This document shows positions 34,771-42,565 of a DNA stretch of 64,000 nucleotides, piece by piece. Position 1 is the stretch's first letter; each line of letters begins with the position of its first letter. This DNA is from Halapricum hydrolyticum. Lineage in GTDB: Archaea; Halobacteriota; Halobacteria; Halobacteriales; Haloarculaceae. A model generated the notes under the pieces. The model was not told where the DNA came from, searched no databases, and worked only from the letters and a program-made list of their open reading frames with translations. Where the stretch lies: assembly GCF_025517535.1 (NCBI RefSeq), contig NZ_JAOPKC010000013.1, forward strand, positions 1 through 64,000, in the 5' to 3' direction. The position numbers were made by a program, and so were the translations under genes.

Positions 34771-34926
34771 CTATTCTACGCGAACCAAGCGAGGAGAGAT
34801 AGCGGCGAGTCTGTGAGCGCGAACTCATGGAAGAGACTGTGCGAAACTACTGGTACCACCCGGACCGCCTGCCACGACCTCCCACAGATGGGAAATCCTT
34901 TTGCTCGCGGTGGCCTCTGAGCCGAT

Positions 34927-35415
34927 ATGGACCTGAGCGAGGAATTGCTGGAGTTGCTCCAGGAGAACGCCCGGTACAGTATCGACGACCTCGCCCGCAT
35001 GACCGACGCCGAACCCGAAGCGGTCGAGGCCGAGATCGAACGCCTCGAGTCGGAGGGTGTCATCCGGGGCTATCAGGCCGTCATCGACTTCGAGGAGACC
35101 GAACGCGAGCGCGTCCGGGCGGTCGTAGAACTCAACGTCACGCTCGATCGGGAGACGAGCTACGGCGACATCGCCGCTCGGATCGTCCAGTTCCCCGAAG
35201 TGCGGGAACTGCGACTGGTCAGCGGCGACTACGACTTCGACATGGAAGTGCAGGGCGACTCGATGCGAGAGGTGAGCCACTTCATCAGCGACAAGATCGC
35301 GCCCATCCCCGAGATCACCCAGACCGTGACGCACTACCACATGGACACCTACAAGACACAGGGTATCGTCCTCGGGGACAGCGACGAGGACGATCGGCTC
35401 TCGATCTCACCATGA
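34927..35415 (+). CDS. Lrp/AsnC-family transcriptional regulator
   Basis: 162 residues. An N-terminal winged helix (MDLSEELLELLQENARYSIDDLARM with the recognition helix in about residues 25-50) is followed by a RAM/ligand-sensing domain (VRAVVELNVTLDRE...). Lrp proteins act as dimers or octamers and respond to amino acids. The stop overlaps the start of an aminotransferase (ATGA at 35412-35415), so the pair is one operon and the regulator probably senses that enzyme's amino acid. A TATA-like patch is not obvious before the ATG. Confidence 0.93.
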   Translation: MDLSEELLELLQENARYSIDDLARMTDAEPEAVEAEIERLESEGVIRGYQAVIDFEETERERVRAVVELNVTLDRETSYGDIAARIVQFPEVRELRLVSGDYDFDMEVQGDSMREVSHFISDKIAPIPEITQTVTHYHMDTYKTQGIVLGDSDEDDRLSISP

Positions 35416-36557
35416 CGATCGAGCCGTCCGAGCGCGTCGAGACCGTCCCGCCGTCGGGGATCCGTCGGTTCTTCGAACTCGCCGAGGAGATGGACGACAT
35501 CATCTCGCTTGGGGTCGGTGAGCCGGATTTTTCGGCACCGTGGGCCGCCCGCGAAGCGGCGATCACCTCGCTGGAACTGGGCCGGACCTCCTACACAGCC
35601 AACCGCGGCCGGCGCGAGCTGCGGGAGCTGATCGCCGAAAACGTCGATCGGCGGTATGACCTCGAATACGATCCCGACGAGGAGGTCCTCGTCACGACCG
35701 GCGCGAGCGAGGGCGTCGACCTGGCGTTGCGGGCGGTCGTCGACCCCGGTGATACCGTCGCGGTCGTCCAGCCGAGCTACGTTTCGTACGTCCCCGGCGT
35801 GATCTTCGCCGGCGGCGAGCCCCTGCCCGTCCCGACCACCAAGGAGACCGACTTCAAGCTCACGACCGACGCGCTGTACGACGCCGGCGCGGACGAGGCC
35901 GACGCGCTGGTGCTGTGCTATCCGAACAACCCGACCGGCGCGACGATGAACGGTGCCGAGCTGGAGCCGATCGCCGAGTTCGCCCGCGAGCACGATCTGG
36001 TGGTCCTCTCCGACGAGATCTACTCGGAGCTGTCCTACGAGCACGACCACACCTCGATCGCGACGCTCCCGGGGATGCGCGAGCGGACGATCGTGTTCAA
36101 CGGCTTCTCGAAGGCCTACGCGATGACCGGCCTGCGACTGGGCTACGCGCTCGGGCCGCCGGAGGCCATCGGGGCGATGAACCGCATCCACCAGTACACC
36201 ATGCTGTCAGCGCCGACGACCGCCCAGTACGCGGCGATCGAAGCCCTGGAAAACTGCGACGACGCCGTCAGGGAGATGCGCCAGCAGTACGACCGCCGTC
36301 GGCGGCTGGTCCTCTCGCGGTTCGAGGAGATGGGCATCGAGTGTTTCCCCGCCTCGGGCGCATTCTACGCGTTCCCGGAATCGCCCTGGGACGACAGCGA
36401 GGCGTTCGCCGAGGCGCTGCTCGAAGAAGAGCACGTGGCGGTCGTTCCCGGGACGGCCTTCGGCGAGGGCGGCGAGGGACATCTCCGCGTGTCCTACGCG
36501 ACGGGGATGGACGACCTCAAGGAAGCGCTTGATCGCATCGAGTCCTTTATTTCCTGA
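35412..36557 (+). CDS. PLP-dependent aminotransferase, class I/II
   Basis: 381 residues, fold type I. Seen: SLGVGEPDFSAPW near the start, YTANRGRRELRELIAE, TTGASEGVDLALRA, YPNNPTGATM, DEIYSELSYE and the PLP-lysine region FNGFSKAYAMTGLRLGY. The C-terminal arginine region (LRVSYATG) binds the substrate carboxylate. Close archaeal relatives convert aromatic amino acids or aspartate; the exact one is unknown. It is translationally coupled to the upstream Lrp gene. Confidence 0.92.
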   Translation: MTIEPSERVETVPPSGIRRFFELAEEMDDIISLGVGEPDFSAPWAAREAAITSLELGRTSYTANRGRRELRELIAENVDRRYDLEYDPDEEVLVTTGASEGVDLALRAVVDPGDTVAVVQPSYVSYVPGVIFAGGEPLPVPTTKETDFKLTTDALYDAGADEADALVLCYPNNPTGATMNGAELEPIAEFAREHDLVVLSDEIYSELSYEHDHTSIATLPGMRERTIVFNGFSKAYAMTGLRLGYALGPPEAIGAMNRIHQYTMLSAPTTAQYAAIEALENCDDAVREMRQQYDRRRRLVLSRFEEMGIECFPASGAFYAFPESPWDDSEAFAEALLEEEHVAVVPGTAFGEGGEGHLRVSYATGMDDLKEALDRIESFIS

Positions 36558-36588
36558 CGCCGTCTTGGCAGACAGTAGAGGATCATTC

Positions 36589-36903
36589 ATGACGCTGATC
36601 GCGTTTCTGAGCGTCGCACCGGTGATCGAGGGGAGCATGTCAGGCGAGGTCGCGAAAGCTGTCGCCGCGCTGGAGGAGTTCGACGTCAGCTACGAGACGA
36701 CGCCGATGGGGACGATCATCGAAACGGACGATCCCGACGAGTTGTTCGCGGCCGCGCAGGCGGCCCACCAGGCCGTCGACGCCGACCGCGTCGAGACGTT
36801 CCTGAAGATCGACGACAAGCGAACCGTCGAACAGGAGGCGAGCGAGAAGGTCGAAGCCGTCGAAGAGCACCTGGGCCGCGAGGCGCGAAGCGACCGCGAG
36901 TGA
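36589..36903 (+). CDS. MTH1187/YkoF-type thiamine-binding protein
   Basis: 104 residues forming one ferredoxin-like module with the family landmarks FLSVAPVIEGSMSGEVAKAV and VSYETTPMGTIIETDD. MTH1187-like proteins tetramerise and bind thiamine or its precursors, probably for transport or salvage. It follows the aminotransferase by 31 bases and may be in its transcript. No thiamine genes are adjacent. Confidence 0.88.
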   Translation: MTLIAFLSVAPVIEGSMSGEVAKAVAALEEFDVSYETTPMGTIIETDDPDELFAAAQAAHQAVDADRVETFLKIDDKRTVEQEASEKVEAVEEHLGREARSDRE

Positions 36904-36936
36904 ACGGGACGGGCGTGCAGTGATCGGCAGCGCCAC

Positions 36937-37398
36937 CTAAAGCACGCCGGCGACAACGATCCCACTACCCAGCGCAGTGAACGCCACACCCAGTAGCGTC
37001 GCGACGACGGCGACGACGTACGGCCACTGGTTCGTCGAGCGTTCGAGCACGGCCTGGTCGGGCATGCTGGACAGCAGCGTCGCAGTAACAGTCTCGCCCT
37101 CCTCGAACTCGGCGAGGTACGAGTCGACGAGTTCGCGGCTGCCGGTCGGTGGCTCGCTTCCCTCGCGGACGAGCGTCGAATCGTAGGTCTGCCCGTCGAA
37201 CCGATACCGGAACCGAACCGTCGGCTCGAAGACGCCCTCGTCGATCTCGGTCGCACTGACTTCGCGGATCTCGGCCTCGACGGTCCGGGTCTGGCGGTGG
37301 CGACGATAGAGCCCGAGTGCCAGCCGACCACCGTACTGAAGGACGAGTCCGCCGACCAGCAGGAAGGGCAGACCCGCGAGCGCGAGTGGTTCGACCAT
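36937..37398 (-). CDS. DUF3592 membrane protein
   Basis: 153 residues. An N-terminal membrane helix (PLALAGLPFLLVGGLVLQYGG) and a C-terminal helix (VVAVVATLLGVAFTALGSGIVVAGVL) flank a soluble beta-rich DUF3592 domain (TVEAEIREVSATEIDEG ... PTVRFRYRFDGQTYDSTLV). The fold is of unknown function, probably extracytoplasmic. I chose ATG 37398 (MVEPLALAG); the much longer open reading from 37674 is mostly antisense of the next gene. Confidence 0.75.
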   Translation of the reverse strand: MVEPLALAGLPFLLVGGLVLQYGGRLALGLYRRHRQTRTVEAEIREVSATEIDEGVFEPTVRFRYRFDGQTYDSTLVREGSEPPTGSRELVDSYLAEFEEGETVTATLLSSMPDQAVLERSTNQWPYVVAVVATLLGVAFTALGSGIVVAGVL

Positions 37399-37483
37399 AC
37401 CGTGAGGAACGGGAAGCGTCGAAAAGACGCTTGTCATCGACGCATGGCGTAACACATTAGCCCGCGCCAGACTACCAGACCGT

Positions 37484-37801
37484 ATGCACGTTATCGTCGC
37501 CGGGGCGGACACCGACGAGATCGCCGCCGCGATCGAATCGCAGGGCCACGAGGTCACGATCGTCGACGTCGCGAACCGGTCGGCACTGGACGAGGCCGGC
37601 ATCGAGACGGCCGCCACGCTGGTGCTGACCGAAGTCGCACAGGCGACCGCAATCCCGGTCGCGAAGGAACTCAACCCCGAACTGCGGACGGTCGTCTACG
37701 CGGACGGGTCGCTTCCGGAGTTCGTCCGCGGACAGGTCGACCTCGCGATCGACCCGGAACTGCTCGACGCCGACACCGTCGCCGAAGAACTCGACGCGTA
37801 G
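37484..37801 (+). CDS. Rossmann-like small protein (TrkA-N-type core)
   Basis: 105 residues. MHVIVAGADTDEIAAAIESQGHEV is a Rossmann-like start, and the following DVANRSALDEAGIETAATLVLTEVAQATAIPVAKELNPELRTVVYADG matches the TrkA-N pattern, in which potassium-channel subunits bind nucleotides. It lacks a TrkA-C domain, so it may be a stand-alone nucleotide-sensor. Haloarchaea carry it as a DUF7126-like protein. Function unknown. Confidence 0.72.
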   Translation: MHVIVAGADTDEIAAAIESQGHEVTIVDVANRSALDEAGIETAATLVLTEVAQATAIPVAKELNPELRTVVYADGSLPEFVRGQVDLAIDPELLDADTVAEELDA

Positions 37802-37960
37802 CGATCGGACGGCCCGGGCGAGACCTGTTTCTGAACAGATCACAGCAGTCGTGGACCCACCCCCAAGCCCCGGGGCAGTCGCCTCGACCGCCTGTACAGC
37901 CGGACAGGGAGCGAGCGTGGTGACTGCTCGGCGTCAAGAATTCGAGACAGCGAGACGGAA

Positions 37961-38131
37961 CTATCGCCACTCGGGCAACGTTGCGGCGTCCTGAAGCGGA
38001 GCTGTTACGTAGGCGTCGTCGCGAGTGATGTCGGCGAGGATGAAGGTCTCGCCAGCGGGGCCGGTTTCGACCGAGGCCATGACCTCGGCGTCCTCAGCAA
38101 CGGCCGCGACTGCGTTCGTCTCCTGCGACAT
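37961..38131 (-). CDS. Small haloarchaeal protein (DUF7556-like)
   Basis: 56 residues (MSQETNAVAAVAEDAEVMAS ... TLPEWR) with a conserved-looking central VETGPAGETFILADIT-type strand and a C-terminal W. Homologues known only from haloarchaea; no function. I chose the ATG at 38131, since the longer reading from 38182 has a cysteine-rich lead unlike the rest. An inverted repeat (GTTAC-TCT-GTAAC) lies just upstream. Confidence 0.62.
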   Translation of the reverse strand: MSQETNAVAAVAEDAEVMASVETGPAGETFILADITRDDAYVTAPLQDAATLPEWR

Positions 38132-38135
38132 GCTT

Positions 38136-38148
38136 GTTACTCTGTAAC
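38136..38148. promoter_or_regulatory. 13-bp palindrome GTTAC-TCT-GTAAC
   Basis: Located 5-17 bases upstream of the ATG at 38131 (minus strand), between it and a TATA-like TTATGTG. Perfect 5-bp arms; possible operator for the small gene or for the divergent CBS gene. Confidence 0.45.
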
Positions 38149-38295
38149 ACGTACACATAAACGTGCCGGAACCGGGACGCAAGGCCGGTATGAAAGGTCA
38201 GTGTTTCCAACAGTACGGGAAAATATCCGGGAGACAATCGGGAGCAAGGCCAATGTGTAAGGTCTTAGTAGATGGACGCGGGAGTAGTTGGCATA

Positions 38296-39144
38296 ATGAA
38301 CGTCGCAGACGCCATGACGCCGCGCGAGGACGTGGTGACGGTGGAGATCCCCGGCACCAGAGACGACGTCCTCGAATACCTCCAGGAGCGGACGTTCTCC
38401 TCGGTACCGGTGATCAAACAGACCGACGACGGCGAACAGTTCCGCGGGATCGTCTCCCGGGACACGCTCATCAACAACCCCGACGAAGACCAGCTCGCAC
38501 TACTGGTCAAGGAGGTCCCGACGATCGCTGCCGACGCCGCGATCGAGGACGTCGCCCGCCTCATCGTCGAGGAAGGCGAGCGCCGGATCCCCGTCGTCGA
38601 CGGTCGCCTCGAAGGAATAATCACGGTGACGGACGTCATCCGCGCGATCGCCGAGGGCAAAGTCGAAGGCGACACGCCGGTCGGCGAGCTGGCCCGCAAG
38701 GACGTCAACTGCGTCTACGCTGGGACGCCGCTACCCGTCGCCGAGCGGGAGCTGGCCTACGCGGACGTTCCGTACGGGATCGTGCTGGACGACGATCGCG
38801 ACCTCGCTGGGATTCTCACTGAAGTCGACATCATCGCGGTCGCCGAGGTCGTCGAGGGCGAGGCCGACACCGGCGAGTCCATCGCCAACCAGGACGACGA
38901 GTGGATGTGGGAAGGCATCAAAGCCGTCGGCAACAGCTACATGCCCACGCGGAACGTCGAGATTCCGAACGAGCCGGTCAGCGAGTTCATGACCAGTGAT
39001 CTGTTGACCGTCGGCAAGCGCCGGACCGCACGCGAGACCGCACAGACGATGCTCAACAACGACATCGAGCAGATCCCGCTGTTGAGCGGTGACGCTCTCG
39101 TGGGCATCGTCCGGGATGTCGACCTGCTGGAGGCACTCGTATGA
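38296..39144 (+). CDS. CBS-domain protein
   Basis: 282 residues comprising two pairs of CBS motifs. The first pair starts at VADAMTPREDVVTVE (2-16) with the GIVSRDTLIN and GIITVTDVIRAI strand-helix signatures; the second starts around PVSEFMTSDLLTVGKRR and ends GIVRDVDLLEALV. CBS pairs bind AMP, ATP or SAM and report energy status. I prefer the ATG at 38296; 38272 is possible. The stop codon overlaps the glyS start (ATGA at 39141-39144), so this regulator is coupled to glycyl-tRNA synthetase. Confidence 0.88.
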   Translation: MNVADAMTPREDVVTVEIPGTRDDVLEYLQERTFSSVPVIKQTDDGEQFRGIVSRDTLINNPDEDQLALLVKEVPTIAADAAIEDVARLIVEEGERRIPVVDGRLEGIITVTDVIRAIAEGKVEGDTPVGELARKDVNCVYAGTPLPVAERELAYADVPYGIVLDDDRDLAGILTEVDIIAVAEVVEGEADTGESIANQDDEWMWEGIKAVGNSYMPTRNVEIPNEPVSEFMTSDLLTVGKRRTARETAQTMLNNDIEQIPLLSGDALVGIVRDVDLLEALV

Positions 39145-40913
39145 GCGAGGGGAACCCGGTCGTCGAACTGGCGAAACGGCGCGGGTTCTTCCTCCAGTCG
39201 GCCGGTGCCTACGGCGGCGTCTCCGGATTCTACACGTTCGGCCCGGAGGGCGCAGCACTCAAGCAAAACATCGAGGACACCTGGCGTGAGCGGTTCACGA
39301 TCCAGGAGGGCAACATGGAGGTCGACGCCCCCACGGTGATGCCCGAGCCCGTCTTCGAGGCCTCGGGCCACCTGGACGGGTTCGACGACATGCTGGTCGA
39401 GTGTCCCGAGTGTGGCGACTCCCACCGGGCCGACCACGTCGTCGAGGACAACACCGACATCGAGGACGCCGAGTCGATGGCCATCGAGCGCGTCGAGGAG
39501 ATCGTCGCCGAGTACGAGCTAACCTGTCCGACCTGCGGCGCAGGGCTGGCCGGACAGGCGATTCAGCAGTTCAACCTGATGTTCGAGACGAACATCGGGC
39601 CGGGGTCGTCCTCGCCGGGGTATCTGCGGCCCGAAACCGCCCAGGGGATCTTCGTGGAGTTCCCCCAGCTGGCCGAATACGCCCGTAACCAGCTACCCTT
39701 CGGCGTCACCCAGATCGGTCGCGCCTACCGCAACGAGATCAGCCCCCGGAAATCGCTGTTGCGCGTCCGGGAGTTCACGCAGGCCGAACTCGAGCTGTTC
39801 ATCGATCCCGAGGAGGACGAACCCGACCTCGAGAGCGTCGAGGACGTGACGGCACCGTTCTACCCGGTCAGCGAGCAGGAGGCCGAGGACGGCGAACTCA
39901 TCGAAACCACCGTCGGCGAAGTCTTCGAGGACGGAATCGTCGACGATCCGTGGATCGCTTACTACCTGGGGATCGCAAAGCGGTGGTACGAGTCGATCGG
40001 CGTCGACATGGACCGGTTTCGCTTCCGCCAGCACCTGCCAGGGGAGCTGGCCCACTACGCCGCCGACTGCTGGGACGCCGAGGCGGAGGTCGACGGCGAC
40101 TGGATCGAACTCGCCGGCTTCGCCTACCGCGGCGACTACGATCTCAGCAAGCACGCGGCCCACTCCGACGAGGAGTTCACGATCTTCAAGCAGTACGACG
40201 AGCCGATCACCGTCGAGCGCCCCACCGTGGATCCGGACATGAGCTATCTCGGACCGGAGTTCGGCGGCGACGCCGCGGCCGTGGCCGACGCACTGGATTC
40301 ACTGGCTGAGCGCGATCCCGACGCGTTCCGGGACGCGCAGGCCGACGACGGGGTCGTCAGGGTCGAGGTCGAGGGCCAGGAATACACCGTTCCGATCGAG
40401 AAGGTCGGCTTCGAGATCGAGGAGGTCACCGAAAGCGGCGAGCACATCACGCCCCACGTCGTCGAGCCTTCACTGGGGATCGATCGCGCGCTGTACACCG
40501 TACTCGATCACTCCTATCGCGAGGACGAGGTCGACGGCGAGACCCGGCGAGTGCTCGAACTCCCGCCGGAAGTCGCGCCGAGGACGGTCGGTGTGTTCCC
40601 GCTGATGGATCGGGACGGTCTGGCCGAGCGCGCCCGCGAGATCGTCGACCGGTTGCGTGACGCCGGGCTGGCGGTCACCTACGATGATTCGGGCGCGATC
40701 GGCCGACGCTACCGCCGCCAGGACGAGGTCGGGACGCCCTTCTGTGTCACAGTCGACTACGAGACGCTAGGCGAAGGCGACGACCCGAGCCTGGAGGGGA
40801 CGGTCACGGTCCGCGAGCGAGATACGACCGAACAGCGACGCGTCGCCATCTCCGGGCTGTCCGAGACGCTGACAGCGTTACGTGACGGCGCGATCACGTT
40901 CGACGACCTCTAA
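39141..40913 (+). CDS. glyS: Glycyl-tRNA synthetase
   Basis: 590 residues, alpha2-type class II synthetase as found in archaea and eukaryotes. Motif 1 region near GPEGAALKQNIEDTWRERF, a zinc-binding insertion CPECGDSHRADHVV...CPTCGAG (about 90-135), motif 2 region IGPGSSSPGYLRPETAQGIFVEF, and motif 3 EPSLGIDRALYTVL; then an anticodon-binding domain from about residue 490 (APRTVGVFPLMDRDG). It charges tRNA-Gly. The ATG overlaps the stop of the upstream CBS gene; a GTG-started polyprenol kinase gene follows after two bases. Confidence 0.96.
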   Translation: MSEGNPVVELAKRRGFFLQSAGAYGGVSGFYTFGPEGAALKQNIEDTWRERFTIQEGNMEVDAPTVMPEPVFEASGHLDGFDDMLVECPECGDSHRADHVVEDNTDIEDAESMAIERVEEIVAEYELTCPTCGAGLAGQAIQQFNLMFETNIGPGSSSPGYLRPETAQGIFVEFPQLAEYARNQLPFGVTQIGRAYRNEISPRKSLLRVREFTQAELELFIDPEEDEPDLESVEDVTAPFYPVSEQEAEDGELIETTVGEVFEDGIVDDPWIAYYLGIAKRWYESIGVDMDRFRFRQHLPGELAHYAADCWDAEAEVDGDWIELAGFAYRGDYDLSKHAAHSDEEFTIFKQYDEPITVERPTVDPDMSYLGPEFGGDAAAVADALDSLAERDPDAFRDAQADDGVVRVEVEGQEYTVPIEKVGFEIEEVTESGEHITPHVVEPSLGIDRALYTVLDHSYREDEVDGETRRVLELPPEVAPRTVGVFPLMDRDGLAERAREIVDRLRDAGLAVTYDDSGAIGRRYRRQDEVGTPFCVTVDYETLGEGDDPSLEGTVTVRERDTTEQRRVAISGLSETLTALRDGAITFDDL

Positions 40914-40915
40914 CC

Positions 40916-41530
40916 GTGCGGTCGCTATTTAACGGTCTGGGGTCGGAGATCACCCGTCGAGGCATCCACGTCAGCGGGAGCGCCGTCCCGCTGGCGTACG
41001 TCGTCGACGTCCTCACCTGGACGCAGGTCCAGGCGATCGTCGTCGCCGGGTTCCTGGCCGTGGTCGTCCTGGAGATCGTTCGCCTGGGCGTCGGACTGGA
41101 CTGGTGGATCTACGAGTACCTCACCAGAGAGTACGAGCAGGACAACGTCGCGGGCTACGCGCTGGCAGTCATCAGCGCGACCGCCGTCGTATTAGTAGCT
41201 CCGCCGACGATCGCCGTGCCGGCACTGCTGATGCTCACGCTCGGCGACCCGGTCAGCGGATTGCTCGGCTCCGGACAGATCCAGTCGGTCGGTGACGGCA
41301 CCTTCCTGGAGTTGATTCTCAAATCGCCACAGGCACTCGCCGTGACGTTCGTCGTCTGTACGTCGATCGGGCTCGCGTTCGTCGCGCCCGTCGCGGCGCT
41401 GTTCGGCGGTTTCGCCGCGACCGTCGCAGACGGGGTCAAGCCCGTGATCAAGACCTACGTGATCGACGACAACCTCACGATCCCGCTGGCGTCAGCGGCA
41501 GGGATCGCTATCGGACTCGCAATCGTGTGA
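40916..41530 (+). CDS. Polyprenol/dolichol kinase-like membrane protein
   Basis: 204 residues, about six membrane segments. The N-terminal TRRGIHVSGSAVPLAYV and the internal LTLGDPVSGLLGSGQI (a GDPxS-type motif) resemble the SEC59/DgkB-like diacylglycerol/dolichol kinase group, which phosphorylates polyprenols using CTP. Such phosphorylated polyprenols carry glycans for N-glycosylation. The start is GTG, two bases after the glyS stop. Assignment rests on short motifs, so a related lipid kinase is possible. Confidence 0.72.
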   Translation: MRSLFNGLGSEITRRGIHVSGSAVPLAYVVDVLTWTQVQAIVVAGFLAVVVLEIVRLGVGLDWWIYEYLTREYEQDNVAGYALAVISATAVVLVAPPTIAVPALLMLTLGDPVSGLLGSGQIQSVGDGTFLELILKSPQALAVTFVVCTSIGLAFVAPVAALFGGFAATVADGVKPVIKTYVIDDNLTIPLASAAGIAIGLAIV

Positions 41531-41551
41531 ACACGCGCAAAAGCAGAATGC

Positions 41552-41908
41552 CTATTGTGCGGCCGGCGATCCCTCGTCGGGATAGGCCTGTTTCACCTGA
41601 AGGGCGGCACTCGCGGCCAACCCCATCGCGAGGTCTTCGCGTTCGTCGTCGTCGATCGAGACGTCGTCGTCTTCCTCGGGCGCGTACCCCGCGCTGACGA
41701 CCGACCCGACCGGCGGCTGGACGGCGATCGTCGCCTCGAGGCCCGTCGCCCCCGACCGGAGTTCCGAACCGACGACGAAATCGCCGGGGAGGAATTCGCG
41801 GGTCCGGGCAGCGACGCTCGCGAGGTCGCGCCGCAGCGCACGGCGCTGCTCAGGCGACAGCGGCGAGTCGTCAGCGACGTCGGCCCCGCCGGGGAGATTT
41901 CCATACAT
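41552..41908 (-). CDS. Haloarchaeal conserved protein (DUF5811-like)
   Basis: 118 residues. The central SPEQRRALRRDLASVAARTREFLPGDFVVGSELRSG and AVQPPVGSVVSAGYAP are strongly conserved in haloarchaeal homologues as I recall them. The protein is soluble and acidic; no function known. It lies convergently to the polyprenol kinase and upstream of the arginine decarboxylase on its strand. Confidence 0.75.
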   Translation of the reverse strand: MYGNLPGGADVADDSPLSPEQRRALRRDLASVAARTREFLPGDFVVGSELRSGATGLEATIAVQPPVGSVVSAGYAPEEDDDVSIDDDEREDLAMGLAASAALQVKQAYPDEGSPAAQ

Positions 41909-41974
41909 GAATTGCTACAGCGGTAGGCGAGGAAGGCTTAAAAAAGCGCTGGTCGCCGATCGTGACGTCGACAG

Positions 41975-42457
41975 TCACAGCAGTGGCTCGCTCTGCCCGT
42001 ACGCCGCGATAACGACCGCCGCTGCGTGCTCGTCGGGATCGGGGTCGGCCGTCTCGATCTGGAGTTTCGGCTCCGCGTCGAAGTCCCAGTCCCGGAGCTC
42101 GCGGCCGGCCGCGATCCCCTCGCGGATCGCCGTCTCGACGTCGTCACGGTCGGTCCCCGAGACCTCGTAGAAGATCCCGCGGCCCGACTCGCTGCGGAGC
42201 CATCCTACTCCGGCGACGGCAGGACGGTCGCTACCGGGTTCGACGATCTCGTGGCTCTGGACGACGTGCAGTCCTTCGCCGGCGGGTCCGAGATCCGGCG
42301 CAGTGTCGACGCGCTCGATCGGCGCGTCGGCAGGGATGACAGAGGAGAGCGAGATCAGATTGTAGTTGTGGACGTTCGCCGCCGCCAGCGCGGCGTCGTA
42401 GGCGGACAACGCCGTCGGCGCGGTGGCGCGGCCCCAGGCAACCCGAATGACGCTCAT
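41975..42457 (-). CDS. pdaD: Pyruvoyl-dependent arginine decarboxylase
   Basis: 160 residues. The self-cleavage site NLISLSSVIPADAP lies at residues 33-45; scission between Ser38 and Ser39 would convert Ser39 into the pyruvoyl cofactor and leave alpha and beta chains. AVAGVGW, the conserved EVSGTDRDD region and a final AAAVVIAAYGQSEPLL complete the family signature. The enzyme makes agmatine, needed for agmatidine in archaeal tRNA-Ile and for polyamines. Length matches family (150-165). Confidence 0.94.
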   Translation of the reverse strand: MSVIRVAWGRATAPTALSAYDAALAAANVHNYNLISLSSVIPADAPIERVDTAPDLGPAGEGLHVVQSHEIVEPGSDRPAVAGVGWLRSESGRGIFYEVSGTDRDDVETAIREGIAAGRELRDWDFDAEPKLQIETADPDPDEHAAAVVIAAYGQSEPLL

Positions 42458-42565
42458 GTCTCTCTCTCGGTCACTGTCACAAGAAGGCGTTTCGTTTTCC
42501 GACTGTGGCGGCGGCGTCCCCCGGGCCAGATGCGTTGTCCGGGCCGATACCGCGTCTCGCCCGGG

